NCBI RefSeq assembly: GCF_040869045.1
Contig: NC_090323.1
Span: forward strand, 260,528,392 to 260,592,391
Length of the DNA: 64,000 nucleotides
Direction of reading: 5' to 3'
From: Eurosta solidaginis
Lineage: Eukaryota > Arthropoda > Insecta > Diptera > Tephritidae
The notes below the pieces were generated by a model that saw only the letters and a program-made list of their open reading frames with translations, had not been told where the DNA came from and did no database searches. The stretch's first letter is position 1, and each line of letters opens with the position of its first letter. The translations under genes were made by a program, and so were the position numbers. Positions 44,198-54,470 of the stretch are shown one piece after another.

Positions 44198-44663
44198 AGT
44201 TGAGGGGTCGACTGCTAATAAGAAAAAGACGCTTATTGACCTCGACAACAACAATCCGAAGACGGAAAAGAAAAATGTTATCTCCGTCCTGAGATATTTT
44301 CAGTTGAAGTTGGCGATTTTCATGTGGTTGTAGTAATGTTGTTGTACCCACAAAAAAAATTGTGAACATAAGTTATTTGCGTGGATATAGTTTTGGTCTC
44401 CAAACCGGTGTTGAACCCACCCAGGGTATAAAAGCGCGGCCGAAGGCCGACAATCCAGAAAGGTATTCTGCGCAAAAATACTACGGATTCCACTCTCCGT
44501 TTCGGAGGGATCCGCGTGTTATTTTTCGAGTTTTCTTTATATCTTTTGAACGAGTTAAAATTTTTATTTTCCGAATTCGGATTATTAATAACGATGTCAA
44601 GAAGTATCATTTGACACCTCTCCCGATATTTTTGGTAGCATATTAGCAGTCGACCCCTCAACT
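44198..44663. mobile_element. 466 bp MITE with 23 bp perfect inverted ends
   Basis: AGTTGAGGGGTCGACTGCTA.. (44198-44220) is repeated inverted at 44641-44663. Non-coding interior with a TATAAAAGCGCGGCCG segment. A flanking duplication is not evident. It ends 30 bp before the LTR element. Confidence 0.8.
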
Positions 44664-44789
44664 GAAGTTTTATCACAAGAATATCATTCTTATTGTAACG
44701 AATATTAGCAGCACTAAGGATACTATCATCTCTAAGCCGATGCTAAGCAGTGACTTGTATGCACATCAATAATTCAATCATTATGTCTA

Positions 44790-45422
44790 CACAAGGGCGG
44801 GTCGATTTAAAAATCGCTCAATGCTCTGTGAAAATCGTATTCTAGGGATCAAAATAAGAAACTTTACCGAAGGAACCATACCTCTATGACGAATTCTAAT
44901 GTCCCCCAATTTCGAACTTTTGGGTAGGGGAATTTCAATTCTACCTGCTGTGTCTTGTGGTGGCTTAAAAAAAAACAACACAAGCAATTTTACTATCTGC
45001 AATTGTGTCACAGTGATACCTACATTTTTTAAAACGGTTGAATAAAAAACCCACACAACTATGTTTACGACATGCAAATGCATCACAGTGATGCCTTGGT
45101 TTTAAAAGGGGGTTGTAAAAACGCTAATTTCTAATAATTTTTTTTTAATTCTTTTCTATTACTAAGTTAAATTCACTTTTTCATTTACATATGTTCTGAC
45201 TAAATAAATTTCTAAAGAGAAAAGTAAACTCCAAAAAGAAAAAACATAGGCATTTCAAAGTGGGATTTTTCAAAATTTGCCCCTACGACCCAAAGGGGGG
45301 GGGGGCATCGTTTTAGAGGTATGGTTCCTTCGGCAAAGTTTCTTATTTTGATCCCTAGGATATGATTTTCACAGAGCAATGGACGATTTTTTTGCCTCCC
45401 CACAAATCGACCCGGCCTAGTC
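44790..45422. mobile_element. TA-flanked MITE with CACNAGGGCGGG ends, copy 2
   Basis: Left end CACAAGGGCGGGTCGATTT; right end inverted GACTAGGCCGGGTCGATTT. TA flanks at 44788-44789 and 45423-45424. The 3' LTR at about 47773-47783 shows the empty site (ATGTCTACATATATG). About 140 bp arms match copy 1 at 1377-1886; the centre differs. Confidence 0.85.
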
Positions 45423-45714
45423 TACACATATGTACATACACGCAGCGGAGAAGCAACGCACAACCACATGCATAAATCTGAGATACTCCCGAAAGTATGC
45501 AATGGTTGTGCAAGTGTCCCTCACACATACAAACACATGCAGATATCTTATCTGAGATGCTCGCAAAAGTATGCAATTATAATTGTGGAAGTGTCGCTCA
45601 AAAATGCACGCGGATATGGGAAGCTATACACGTGCATCTGTAGTTATAATTTTATAGCAGTAACTAAATAAATTCTGGAAGCGCCCAGAAGTATGCGAAC
45701 GAGAAATCACAGAG

Positions 45715-45721
45715 TATAAAA
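45715..45721 (+). promoter_or_regulatory. LTR TATA box
   Basis: TATAAAA in GAGTATAAAAGGCAGCAAC, also present in the 3' LTR near 48072. Places transcription start about 30 bp downstream. Confidence 0.65.
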
Positions 45722-45973
45722 GGCAGCAACAGTAGGGGCGCGGCAATCAGTTTGATTTAAGACGCTATATGGCGAGCAATAGTAGTGTTATTGTGAAGAA
45801 CTTTAATAAAGCCATTTTGCATTATTGAATAGTGGAGTCATTTATTCAACAGTTTAATGATTCGAACGTTAGCAGAAGATTGCAAATAAGGGAAATTGCA
45901 CTAAATTCGTTACAATTGGTGTCAGAAGAGGAATTGTTGAATAAATTCCAGAATTTCAGAGCACAACAAAGAC

Positions 45974-46976
45974 ATGGCGAAGTTAAGTGAATTAAGGATC
46001 CAGCAACTGAAAAAGGAGTTGGAAGCCCGTGGATTGAATACAACAAGCAAAAAATTGAACTTCAAGCACGGCTACGAGACGATATGGAGTCGGAAGGAAT
46101 TAATGTGGACAATGATGTCTTTCATCCTGATGGGGACGAGACAACAACAAAAATTTAAGAGAAAAACGTAACATCGCAGGCAGTTACCAGCACAGACTTG
46201 AACGTGATATTGACTGCAATATCTGCACAAACGTCGACAGTAACATCGAAGATTGAAGCACAAGAAACACATGTTTCAGAAATGTCAACACAGATAACAT
46301 CCAAGATGGAAACTCAACTTGAAGAACAGAAGACATATATGACATCTCAGTTGGCTGAGCAGTTGAAAGCACAAGAAACGCGTATTTCAGAAATGTCGAC
46401 ATAGGTTACATCCAAGATGGAAGCACAAGAGGAGTGCTTATCATTGCAGGTGGCACAAATGTCTTCGCATTTAGAAGCACAGAATACAAAAATTGTACAG
46501 CTCGAGGACAAAGTGGATGCCGAGATAGAAGCTTTGAGAGGTCGTATACAGGAGTTGCAAATAAATTCCCCAACAGTTTCAGCGAGTAATCCAAAGGTAA
46601 AGACTCCATCTTTTGACGGTTCTGTTCCTTCCCAGGTCTTTAAGCTACAGTTTGAGAAGACCACAGCAGTGAACAACTTGAATATTGAAGATAAAGTTGC
46701 TGCACTGTTCATGGCGTTGAAAGGGCCTGCAGCTGAGATTTTACAAATCATTCCATAGGGCGAACGGAACTGTTATGAAGCATTGATGGGTGCTCTAGAG
46801 AGACGATACGGAACTGAGCATAGGAGACAGATATACCAAATGGAGTTACTGAACCGCTTCCAGACGCCTGGTGAGACATTGCAAGAGTTTGCGTCGGATG
46901 TTGAAAGGCTGGCACATTTAGCGAATGCGGACGCACCCGTGGAATACACTGAAAGGATGGCAAAAAACGTGTACTG
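45974..46976 (+). pseudogene. gag remnant of the LTR element
   Basis: Structural protein of the element. Starts MAKLSELRIQQLKKELEARG, a SAP-like N-terminus; the frame shifts at about 46050, after which ELQARLRDDMESEGIN is readable. Coiled-coil, Glu/Gln-rich text follows (46198-46560). The capsid part reads VKTPSFDGSVPSQVFKLQFE, then KVAALFMALKGPAAEIL, a TAG at about 46756, and ALERRYGTEHRRQIYQMELL. Stops at 46402 and 46756. Confidence 0.85.
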
Positions 46977-47250
46977 ACTGTAGATACGGGCGCATCTCAA
47001 TCCTTAATTCGATCTGACTTGGTCAACAGAAGAGTAGAACCGTTACCTGGAGCAAGATTGCGTACGGTCACTGGCGAGTATAACCAAGTTCCGGGAAAAG
47101 TGATATGTGAAGTCTTAATTGGAATGGTCATAGTTCTACACAAATTCGTTGTGGCGGAGATCGTTGATGAAGTCATATTGGGAGTGGCCTTCTTGGTTGA
47201 CCATGACATCAAGATCGATATGCAGAGAAGGGTGAAGGGAACGAATGGGC
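46977..47250 (+). pseudogene. Aspartic protease remnant of the LTR element
   Basis: TVDTGASQSLIRSDLVNRR carries the DTG active-site motif. It follows gag with a deletion of the nucleocapsid part. EIVDEVILGVAFLVDHDIKI is the conserved ILG block of retrotransposon proteases. The RT that should follow is absent. Confidence 0.8.
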
Positions 47251-47399
47251 CAAACAAAGCAAAATCGAAGGTACCTGCGAGAAAAACACTGGCATTGACA
47301 AACCCTAATGGACGCACTAAAACGACTGAAAGCATTTTCCAGAAAGAATGCAAGGGTGATTTCAAGCCAGCGCGCACTACTTTTGTGAAACGTCAAGAC

Positions 47400-47751
47400 G
47401 ATACTGATGATGCAAAGTCAATCCGTCAAGATAAAGCTCTGCGAAGTAGTTCTTCATTGGCCAAACAACAGAGTGCGAGGGAACGATCCAGGATAATGAG
47501 TAGTAAGGTGAAACGCAGGTACGATGAGAATAATAATTCGGAAGGTTTCTTGGAGGGAGATTTGGTACTGCTATATAACCCTCACCGGCAGAAAGGTGTT
47601 CCATTCAAATTTCGGTGCAGTTGGGAAGGCCCGTACAAAGTTGTGAAGAAGATCAGTGACACCGTCTACCGCATACAGTAGAATAGTGGTACATTTGAAG
47701 ATGCTAGCAGCGTTTAGATCGAGAGATTTGGAGACAGATTTGTCTGATGGG
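47400..47751 (+). pseudogene. Integrase C-terminal remnant of the LTR element
   Basis: RERSRIMSSKVKRRYDENNN, then FLEGDLVLLYNPHRQKG and FRCSWEGPYKVVKKISDTVY are the C-terminal GPY-type domain of Ty3-like integrases. In-frame stops at 47679, at about 47715 and at 47741. The catalytic core is missing. Confidence 0.85.
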
Positions 47752-48230
47752 GACATCAATAATTCAATCATTATGTCTACATATATGTACATACACGCAG
47801 CGGAGAAGCAACGCACAACCACATGCATAAATCTGAGATACTCCCGAAAGTATGCAATGGTTGTGCAAGTGTCGCTCACACATACAAACACATGCAGATA
47901 TCTTATCTGAGATGCTCGCAAAAGTATGCAATTGTAATTGTGGAAGTGCCGCTCACAAACTTACGCGCATATGATAAGCTATACACGTGCATTGGGTAGT
48001 TCTAATTTTATAGCAGTAACTAAGTATATTCTAGAAGCGCCTAGAAGTATTTTAACGGGAAATCACAGAGTATAAAAGGCAGCAACAGTAGCAATAGTAA
48101 TGTTATTGTGAAGAACTTTAATAAAGGCCATTTTGCATTATTGAATATTGGAGTTATTTATTCAACAGTTTAGTGATTCGAACGATAGCAGAAGATTGCA
48201 AATAAGGGGAATTGCACTAAATTCGTTACA
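47752..48230 (+). repeat. 3' LTR, 5' end not recognisable
   Basis: Matches the 5' LTR from ACATCAATAATTCAATCATT onward with few differences and ends ATTCGTTACA. The first ~76 bp of the 5' LTR are not found here, so the U3 start is deleted or replaced. Confidence 0.8.
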
Positions 48231-48234
48231 TTAT

Positions 48235-48952
48235 TATAAAAATCCAGAGCGTAATGCTTTACCCGAACCCAACATATAAGAAGATTCTGATTCTGCTGAA
48301 AATAAGAACTAGTTCTAAGCTTGCAATAATTGAAATTGGATTGAATGTGTGTTACGTAACAACCTGGTACGGGAGAGGAGAAGTGGCGGGGTGGCATGTT
48401 AATAGCCCGGCTGAGGCTCGTCGGCTTTGAGGTGCGGTTCTTGCCACTTCTCCTTTCCCAAGAGTTGCATAGCGAAATTGAGCTAATGCCTGGGGGAAAG
48501 TATCTAAACAAACTAAAGAAAAAGAAGTATAGGCATGCGGGAGAAAACCTGTCCGAGTCAGGTGGAGACTTCCCACCCCTCCTGTTCACGAGATGTGAAC
48601 AGCCTTTGGACTCTACTATGGCTCCGTTTCCCGAGTGGAGTCCCCTTTATCCTGACTAATGTCCGTCTCTACGTCTTTACGTCCCTTCCATTACCTACTC
48701 AATTACCCCAACTTTCCATCACTTACCAAAAGGGCAATACCTGCACCAACAACTTGAAGCTTTTAGCCAGACAAGGTTTACTTATGTCATACCTAAAAAA
48801 TCAAAATTTCAGCCCATGCATGTATGACATCTTGTCATACAAATTGACATATGATGCCAGATTGTATGCGCTAAGTGGAGTATAATCGTGGCTAAGTTGC
48901 CAAGTTTACGCCAAGTCAAGTCAAGTCTATGCTAAGTATCAGTAATGGGCCC
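48235..48952. other. Mixed non-coding region with a GC-rich block
   Basis: 48235-48330 matches 52195-52310 (ACCCGAACCCAACAT, GATTCTGATT, AGTTCTAAGCTTGCAATAAT), an older repeat into which the LTR element inserted. 48360-48650 is GC-rich with the hairpin GGAGAAGTGGC..GCCACTTCTCC (48377-48451); its nature is unknown. Confidence 0.5.
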
Positions 48953-51034
48953 TTAAGGAAGGCTAAGTTCGGGTGTAACCGAGCATTACATACTCAGCTG
49001 AGAGCTTTGGAGACAAAATAAGGGCAAATCACCATGTAGGAAAATGAACCTGGGGTAACCCTGGAGTATGACATGGGTATCAAATGGAAGTTATTAAAGA
49101 GTATTTTAAAAAGGAGTGATCCTTAGTTCTATAGGTGGACGCCTTATCGATATATCACCATAAAGGTGGACCAGGGGTGACTCTAGAATTTTTTTGTACG
49201 ATATGGGTATCAAATGAAAGGTGCTAATGAGTATTTTAAAAGGGAGTGGGCCTAAGTTCTATAGGTGGACGCTTTTTCGAGATATTGTTATAAAGGTGGA
49301 CCAGGGGTGACTCTAGAATGTGTTTGTACAATATGGGTATCAAACGAAAGGTGTTAATGAGTATTTTAAAAGGGGTTGGGCCTTAGTTCCATAGGTGGAC
49401 ACCTTTTCGAGATATCACCATAAAGGTGGACCAGGGGTGACTCTAGAATGTGTTTGTACGATATGCGTATCAAATGAAAGGTGTTAATGAGTATTTTAAA
49501 AGGGAGTGGGCCTAAGTTTTATAGGTGGACGCCTTTTCGAGATATCGCCATAAAGGTGGACCAGGGGTGACTCTAGAATTTGTTTGTATGATATGGGTAT
49601 CAAATGAAAGGTATTAATGAGGGTTTTAAAAGGGAGTGGTGGTAGTTGTATATGTGAAGGCGTTTTCGAGATATCGACCAAAATTTGGCCCAGGGTGACC
49701 CAGAACATCATCTGTCGGGTACCGCTAATTTATTAATATATGTAATACCATGAAAAGTTATCCTTCCAAGATTCCAAGGGCTTTTGATTTCGCCCTGCAA
49801 AACTTTTTCATTTTCTTCTACTTAATATGGTAGGTGTCACACCCATTTTACAAAGTTCGTTTCTAAAGTTATATTTTGCGTCAATAGACCGATCCAATTA
49901 CCATGTTTCATCCCTTTTTTTGTATTTGGTATATTATTATGGCATTTTTTTCATTTTTAGTAATTTTCGATATCGAAAAAGTGGGCGTGGTCATAGTCGG
50001 GTTTCGCCCATTTTTTACACCAATATAAAGTGAGTTCAGGTAAGTACGTGAACTGAGTTTAGTAAGGATATATCGATTTTTGATCAAGTTATCGTGTTAA
50101 CGGCCGAGCGGAAGGACAGACGGTCGACTGTGTATAAAAACTGGCCGTGGCTTCAACCGATTTCACCGTTTTTCACAGAAAACAGTTATCGTCCTAGAGT
50201 CTAAGCCTCTGCCAAATTTCACAAGGATTGGTAATGTTTTGTTCGACATATGGCATTAAAAGTATCCTAGACAAATTAAATGAAAAAGGGCGGAGTCACG
50301 CCCATTTTGAAAATTTATTTTATTTTTGTATTTTGTTGCACTATATCATTACTGGAGTTGAATGTTGACATAATTTACTTGTATACTGTAAAGATATTAA
50401 CTTTTCTTTTAAAATTTGACTTAAAAAAAAATTTTTTTTTAAAAGTGGGCGTGGTCGTTCTCCGATTTTGCTAATTTTTATTAAGCATACATATAGTAAT
50501 AAGAGTAATGTTCCTGCCAAATTCTATCATGATATCTTCAACGACTGCCAAATTACAGCTTGCAAAAGTTTTAAATTACCTTCTTTTAAAAGTGGGCGGT
50601 GCCACGCCCATTGTCCAAAATTTTACTAGTTTTCTATTCTGCGTCATACGTTCAACTCGCCTACCAAGCTTCATCGCTTTATCCGTACTTGGTAATGAAT
50701 TATCGCACTTTTTCGATTTTTCGAAATTTTCGATATCGAAAAAGTGGGCGTGGTTATAGTCCGATGTCGTTCATTTTAAATAGGGATCTGAGATGAGTAC
50801 CCAGGAACCTACATACCAAATTTCATCACGATACCTCAAAATTTACTCAGGTTATCGTGTTAACGGACGGGCGGACGGACGGACGGACATGGCTCAATCG
50901 AATTTTTTTTCGATACTGATGATTTTGATATATGGAAGTCTATCTATATCTATCTCGATTCCTTTATACCTGTATAACGAACCGTTATCCAATCAAAGTT
51001 AATATAGTCTGTGAGCTCTGCTCAACTGAGTATA
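48953..51034 (+). repeat. Family R, copy 6
   Basis: Head TTAAGGAAGGCTAAGTTCGG to tail CTCTGCTCAACTGAGTATA. The array is very regular: the GGACCAGGGGTGACTCTAGA landmark recurs at 49168, 49298, 49428 and 49558, exactly 130 bp apart. Complete body and GGACGG module. Confidence 0.9.
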
Positions 51035-51560
51035 ATAAGGGAGAAATTGCCAAAAATCTTTCTATCTGAACGATCGGTTGTATGGGATATATACTATATA
51101 TAGCTCCGATCATAGTGATTTTTTCGGAAAATCTTCTATGATATATTAAAATATATATCACGTAGTTTCACGTTTATACTTTTTCATGATATACTAGAAT
51201 ATATATCACCGAGTTTCTCGTTTATACTTTCTAAATTGCGGCAGGAATGACCAAAATCGTCGTATCTGAACGATAGGTTGTATGGGAGATATATGTTATA
51301 GTGGTCTGATCCTACCGGATCCGACAAATGTCTAATATAATACAAAAATACATCCTTGTGCCAAATTTCATTGAGATATCTCAACATTTGAGAGACTATT
51401 TTGCGTTCAAACAGACAGACGGACGGACGGGCAGACGGACATGGCTATATCAACTCAGTTCGTCACCCTGATCAATTCGGTATACTTAATGGTTTCTCAA
51501 CGTTACAAACATCGGACCAAAGTTAATATACCATTTCATGTTCATGAAAGGTATAATAAT
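51035..51560 (+). repeat. Second non-coding repeat family (S)
   Basis: Directly follows R copy 6. Contains two AATATATATCAC(C/G) repeats, CCAAATTTCATTGAGATATC, the module CAGACGGACGGACGG then GACATGGCTATATC, and ends AGTTAATATACC..ATGAAAGGTATAA. Its end module is organised like that of family R but the sequence differs. Confidence 0.6.
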
Positions 51561-51658
51561 TGATCATGAAATACTTATAGCTTCAAAGCACAGTAAAATA
51601 TTCAAGTTTTTTTTCTGCTGACGACGACAGCTCGCATCCATTCAAGTTACATCTGAAG

Positions 51659-52060
51659 TAAAATGAAAAAATGTTGGTCGGCGGCCACCGTGGTGTGATG
51701 GTAGCGTGCTCCGCCTATTACACCGTATGCCCTGGGTTCAACTCCCGGGCAAAGCAACATCAAAATTTTAGAAATAAGATTTTTCAATTAGAAGACAATT
51801 TTTCTAAGCGGGGTCGCCCCTCGGCAGTGTCTGGCAAGCGCTCCGATTGTATTTCTGCCATGAAAAGCTCTCAGTGAAAACTCATCTGCCTTGCAGATGC
51901 CGTTCGGAGTCGGCATAAAACATGTAGGTCCCGTCCGGCCAATTTGTAGGGAAAAATCAAGAGGAGCACGACGCAAATTGGAAGAGAAGCTCGGCCTTAG
52001 ATCTCTTCGGAGGTTATCGCGCCTTACATTTATTTTTTTTTTTATTTTAAAATGAAAAAA
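51659..52060 (+). mobile_element. tRNA-derived SINE, second well-preserved copy
   Basis: The element is about 51672-52047, flanked by TAAAATGAAAAAA at 51659-51671 and 52048-52060. B box GGTTCAACTCC. Nearly identical to 681-1033 through GCGCCTTACATTTATTTT. Recent insertion. Confidence 0.87.
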
Positions 52061-52180
52061 AAAAAAAAATTAATTTGTTTGCTTTGCTTTTTTCTGTTGC
52101 TGAAATATTTTTCAAATTTAAATTCAAGCAATTTTGTAATACTGAAAATTAGTTCAGCATTTTCAAACCCTGGTTATAAT

Positions 52181-52320
52181 AAAAGAATATCATTCTTTTT
52201 ATAAAAATGTAAAGGGCAACAGTGATGTTCGTTACGCTTAACCCGAACCCAACATTTCAGAAAATTCTGATTCCGAAAATGAGAATTAGTTCTAAGTTTG
52301 CAATAATATCTTAGATAGAA
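52181..52320 (+). repeat. Uninterrupted relative of the LTR-element target site
   Basis: AAGAATATCATTCTTTTTAT then AAAAATG matches the joined flanks of the LTR element (44673-44693 plus 48231-48245), and the following ~110 bp match 48245-48330. Confidence 0.7.
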
Positions 52321-52389
52321 ACACATTATTGTATATGAAATTTAATTTAATGTGTAACTTTCTTCATTTACATACTTTCTATTAGACAC

Positions 52390-52732
52390 AGCCACGGATG
52401 TTTTCCCAAGTATTGTGATGCTTTGAACCCGAATCCGCCAACGGAATTGGCCAGCAGGAGATTTTTACGTCTTTTGAAGTTAGGGCCATACCATGACCAG
52501 TTGGGCCAATTCTTATAGCGTATTCGGACTCAGCGCATCAAAAGGTACAGAAAACATGAGCGGCATTACGTGATCCGACTACTTTGATTTTTTTTTGTAT
52601 AGCTGTGTTAACAAAAAATTAGATCAGCTCTTAAAACTTTTGTTGTGCCAGAAAAATGAACGTGCTAAATCTCGGAGAATAAAAGGGATGCAAGCAAAAC
52701 AGTTATCTCAGTTGAAAGAGCATATTGTGAGT
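52390..52732 (+). pseudogene. Possible exon-like coding remnants
   Basis: 52395-52590 reads FPKYCDALNPNPPTELASRR then FLRLLKLGPYHDQLGQFL, a stop, and RIRTQRIKRYRKHERHYVIR. 52612-52726 reads KKLDQLLKLLLCQKNERAKS then RRIKGMQAKQLSQLKEHI, immediately followed by GTGAGT, a good splice donor. The amino-acid text looks protein-like. I do not recognise a family and chance cannot be excluded. Confidence 0.35.
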
Positions 52733-52969
52733 ATAATTTATTGATACATTTTTACGCTAAAACTTTTTACTTCTAATTTTAAGGGAGCAATAAACTTTGA
52801 AACTCGATTTCCCAACATTTTCATTTTGGCACGTTCATGCTTCTGGCAAGCGGGCGACGATATGTGCCTCGAGAAAATCTAAACTATAATCATAAAAGAC
52901 TCATATATGACTCCTAAAAGGTGGAAATTTTGAGCCGTATGCCAAGAATGTATTTTTAATTTTGATAAA

Positions 52970-53055
52970 TTTATCTCGATTAGTTTATACCGTTACGGAA
53001 TACCGTTATGCAAACAAAATTAATATACTCTGTGAGCTCTGCTCATCTGAGCATA
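52970..53055 (+). repeat. Family R, 3' end fragment (copy 8)
   Basis: ATCTCGATTAGTTTATACCG through GAGCTCTGCTCATCTGAGCA only. Confidence 0.8.
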
Positions 53056-53776
53056 ATTATATCTGCGTTGGTTTCGTAGATGGTTTAAGGGTGACGTTTT
53101 TTGGAACGATTTTCCTTCATCCTTCGTCAAATAAGGCAAAATCGCCATGTAGCAAAATGAACATAGGGTAATACTGGTATGTGTTTGTATGACATGGGTA
53201 TCAAATGAAAGGTGTTAATAAGTATTTTAAAAGAGAGTGGGTCTGTTCGTCATCCAATTTTACCAATTTTTATTCAGTACACATATAGAACAGGAGTAAC
53301 GTTCCTCCAAAATTTCATCTTGATATCTGCCACGACTGCCAAATTACAGCTTGCAAAACTTTTAAACTACCTTCTCTTAAAAGTGGGCGGTGCTACGCCT
53401 ACTAATTTTCAATTCTGCGTCATAAGGTCAACCTACCTACCAAGTTTCATCGCTTTATCCGTCTTTGGTAATGAATTATCGCACTTTTTCAGTTTTTCGA
53501 AAATTTCGATATCGAAAACGTGGGCGTAGTTATAGTCCGATTTCGTTTATTTTAAATAGCGATTTGAGATGAGTGAGCTTGCATACCAAATTTCATTCAG
53601 AATTTACTCAAGTTATCGTGTTTACGGGCAGACGGACGGACATGGCTAAATGAATTTCATTTTTCGCCCAGATCATTTTGATATATAGAAGTCTATATCT
53701 ATCTCGATTAGTTTATGTCGTTACGGGGTACCGTTATGCGAACAAAATTAATATACTCTGTGAGCTCTGCTCAGCT
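53056..53776 (+). repeat. Family R, deleted copy 9 with alternative head
   Basis: Begins GCGTTGGTTTCGTAGATGG and GACGTTTTTTGGAACGATTT, a head also found before copy 10 at 59403-59520, then a reduced body and tail GAGCTCTGCTCAGCTG. The array is reduced to less than one monomer. Confidence 0.8.
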
Positions 53777-54049
53777 GCGCGTCGATTTAGCTGAACTTTG
53801 ATCTGGATACTGTAACAGGATAAACTCTGACCTATCCCGAATCAACCACATGCCACCAACCATCTTTTCAATTGCAATGTGGAACGAACGCCTCTAAAAC
53901 CCCTTTCAATGTGGTCCACCCCCTGTTGAAACTGCTGGTTTCTTTAGACTTCCGTTAGAAGATATTGGGGCCTTTTGTGAGTGTGCGCTCCTATCAGATG
54001 GGGCGACGCACTGTTACAACAACAAAAACCAGTAGAGATACTGCCTTTA
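53777..54049. other. Spacer, slightly GC-richer
   Basis: CGTCGATTTAGCTGAACTTT to ACAACAACAAAAACCAGTAG; LINE-tail-like text (..GATGGGGCGACGCACTGTTA) but no family recognised. Confidence 0.35.
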
Positions 54050-54199
54050 GGTGTCATTTCATTTCATTTAATTTATTTGGGAATTATTAGTACAATAAGA
54101 CCATCTTCCGGTCTTTTATAGTACAAAATATTATTACATGAAAATTTTATAAACATTTAAGTAAACAGGAACAATAGAATTTAAATCTTAATATTAACA

Positions 54200-54203
<4 letters not shown>

Positions 54204-54235
<32 letters not shown>

Positions 54236-54345
54236 GGACGTTGTGGCAGCGCGCTGCCCTCAAGTGGCCCAATGAAACCAGGCTAATCCTGTTCACGCGA
54301 TCGATTTATATATATATATAATAACTTTTTTTTTTTTTTATTTTT
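54204..54345 (-). mobile_element. Short poly-A-tailed insert in the LINE 3' UTR
   Basis: About 75 bp of GC-rich sequence with the palindrome GGCAGCGCGCTGCC between a ~32 nt T-run (54207 on) and an AT-dinucleotide/T-run block. It looks like a small retroposed segment on the minus strand. Edges are not certain. Confidence 0.4.
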
Positions 54346-54470
54346 ATTTTGCCGAGTCTTTGATGGGCAGCGGTTTGTCAAGCGTCACGATCTGAGACTG
54401 CTCAGCTACAGAAGAAATTTCATCAGCCAAGCGTAATACTTAAAGAGAACAGAAGCAAACGTATTATACA

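Larger units (their letters stand above)
44694..45914 (+). repeat. 5' LTR (carrying a MITE)
   Basis: TGTAACGAAT..CGTTACA. About 588 bp without the MITE at 44790-45422. Contains TATAAAAGGCAGCAACAG near 45715 and AATAAA near 45805, a promoter and polyadenylation signal. Followed by TTGGTGTCAGAAGAGG at 45916, the likely primer-binding region. Confidence 0.85.
44690..48234 (+). mobile_element. Ty3/gypsy-like LTR retrotransposon, internally deleted
   Basis: The element is 44694-48230 with 4 bp duplications TTAT at 44690-44693 and 48231-48234. It begins TGTAACGAAT and ends ATTCGTTACA. Between the LTRs are gag with an N-terminal SAP-like segment, a protease start and an integrase C-terminus; RT, RNase H and the integrase core are deleted. 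The flanks match a second, uninterrupted sequence at 52191-52215. It could move only with help. Confidence 0.88.
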
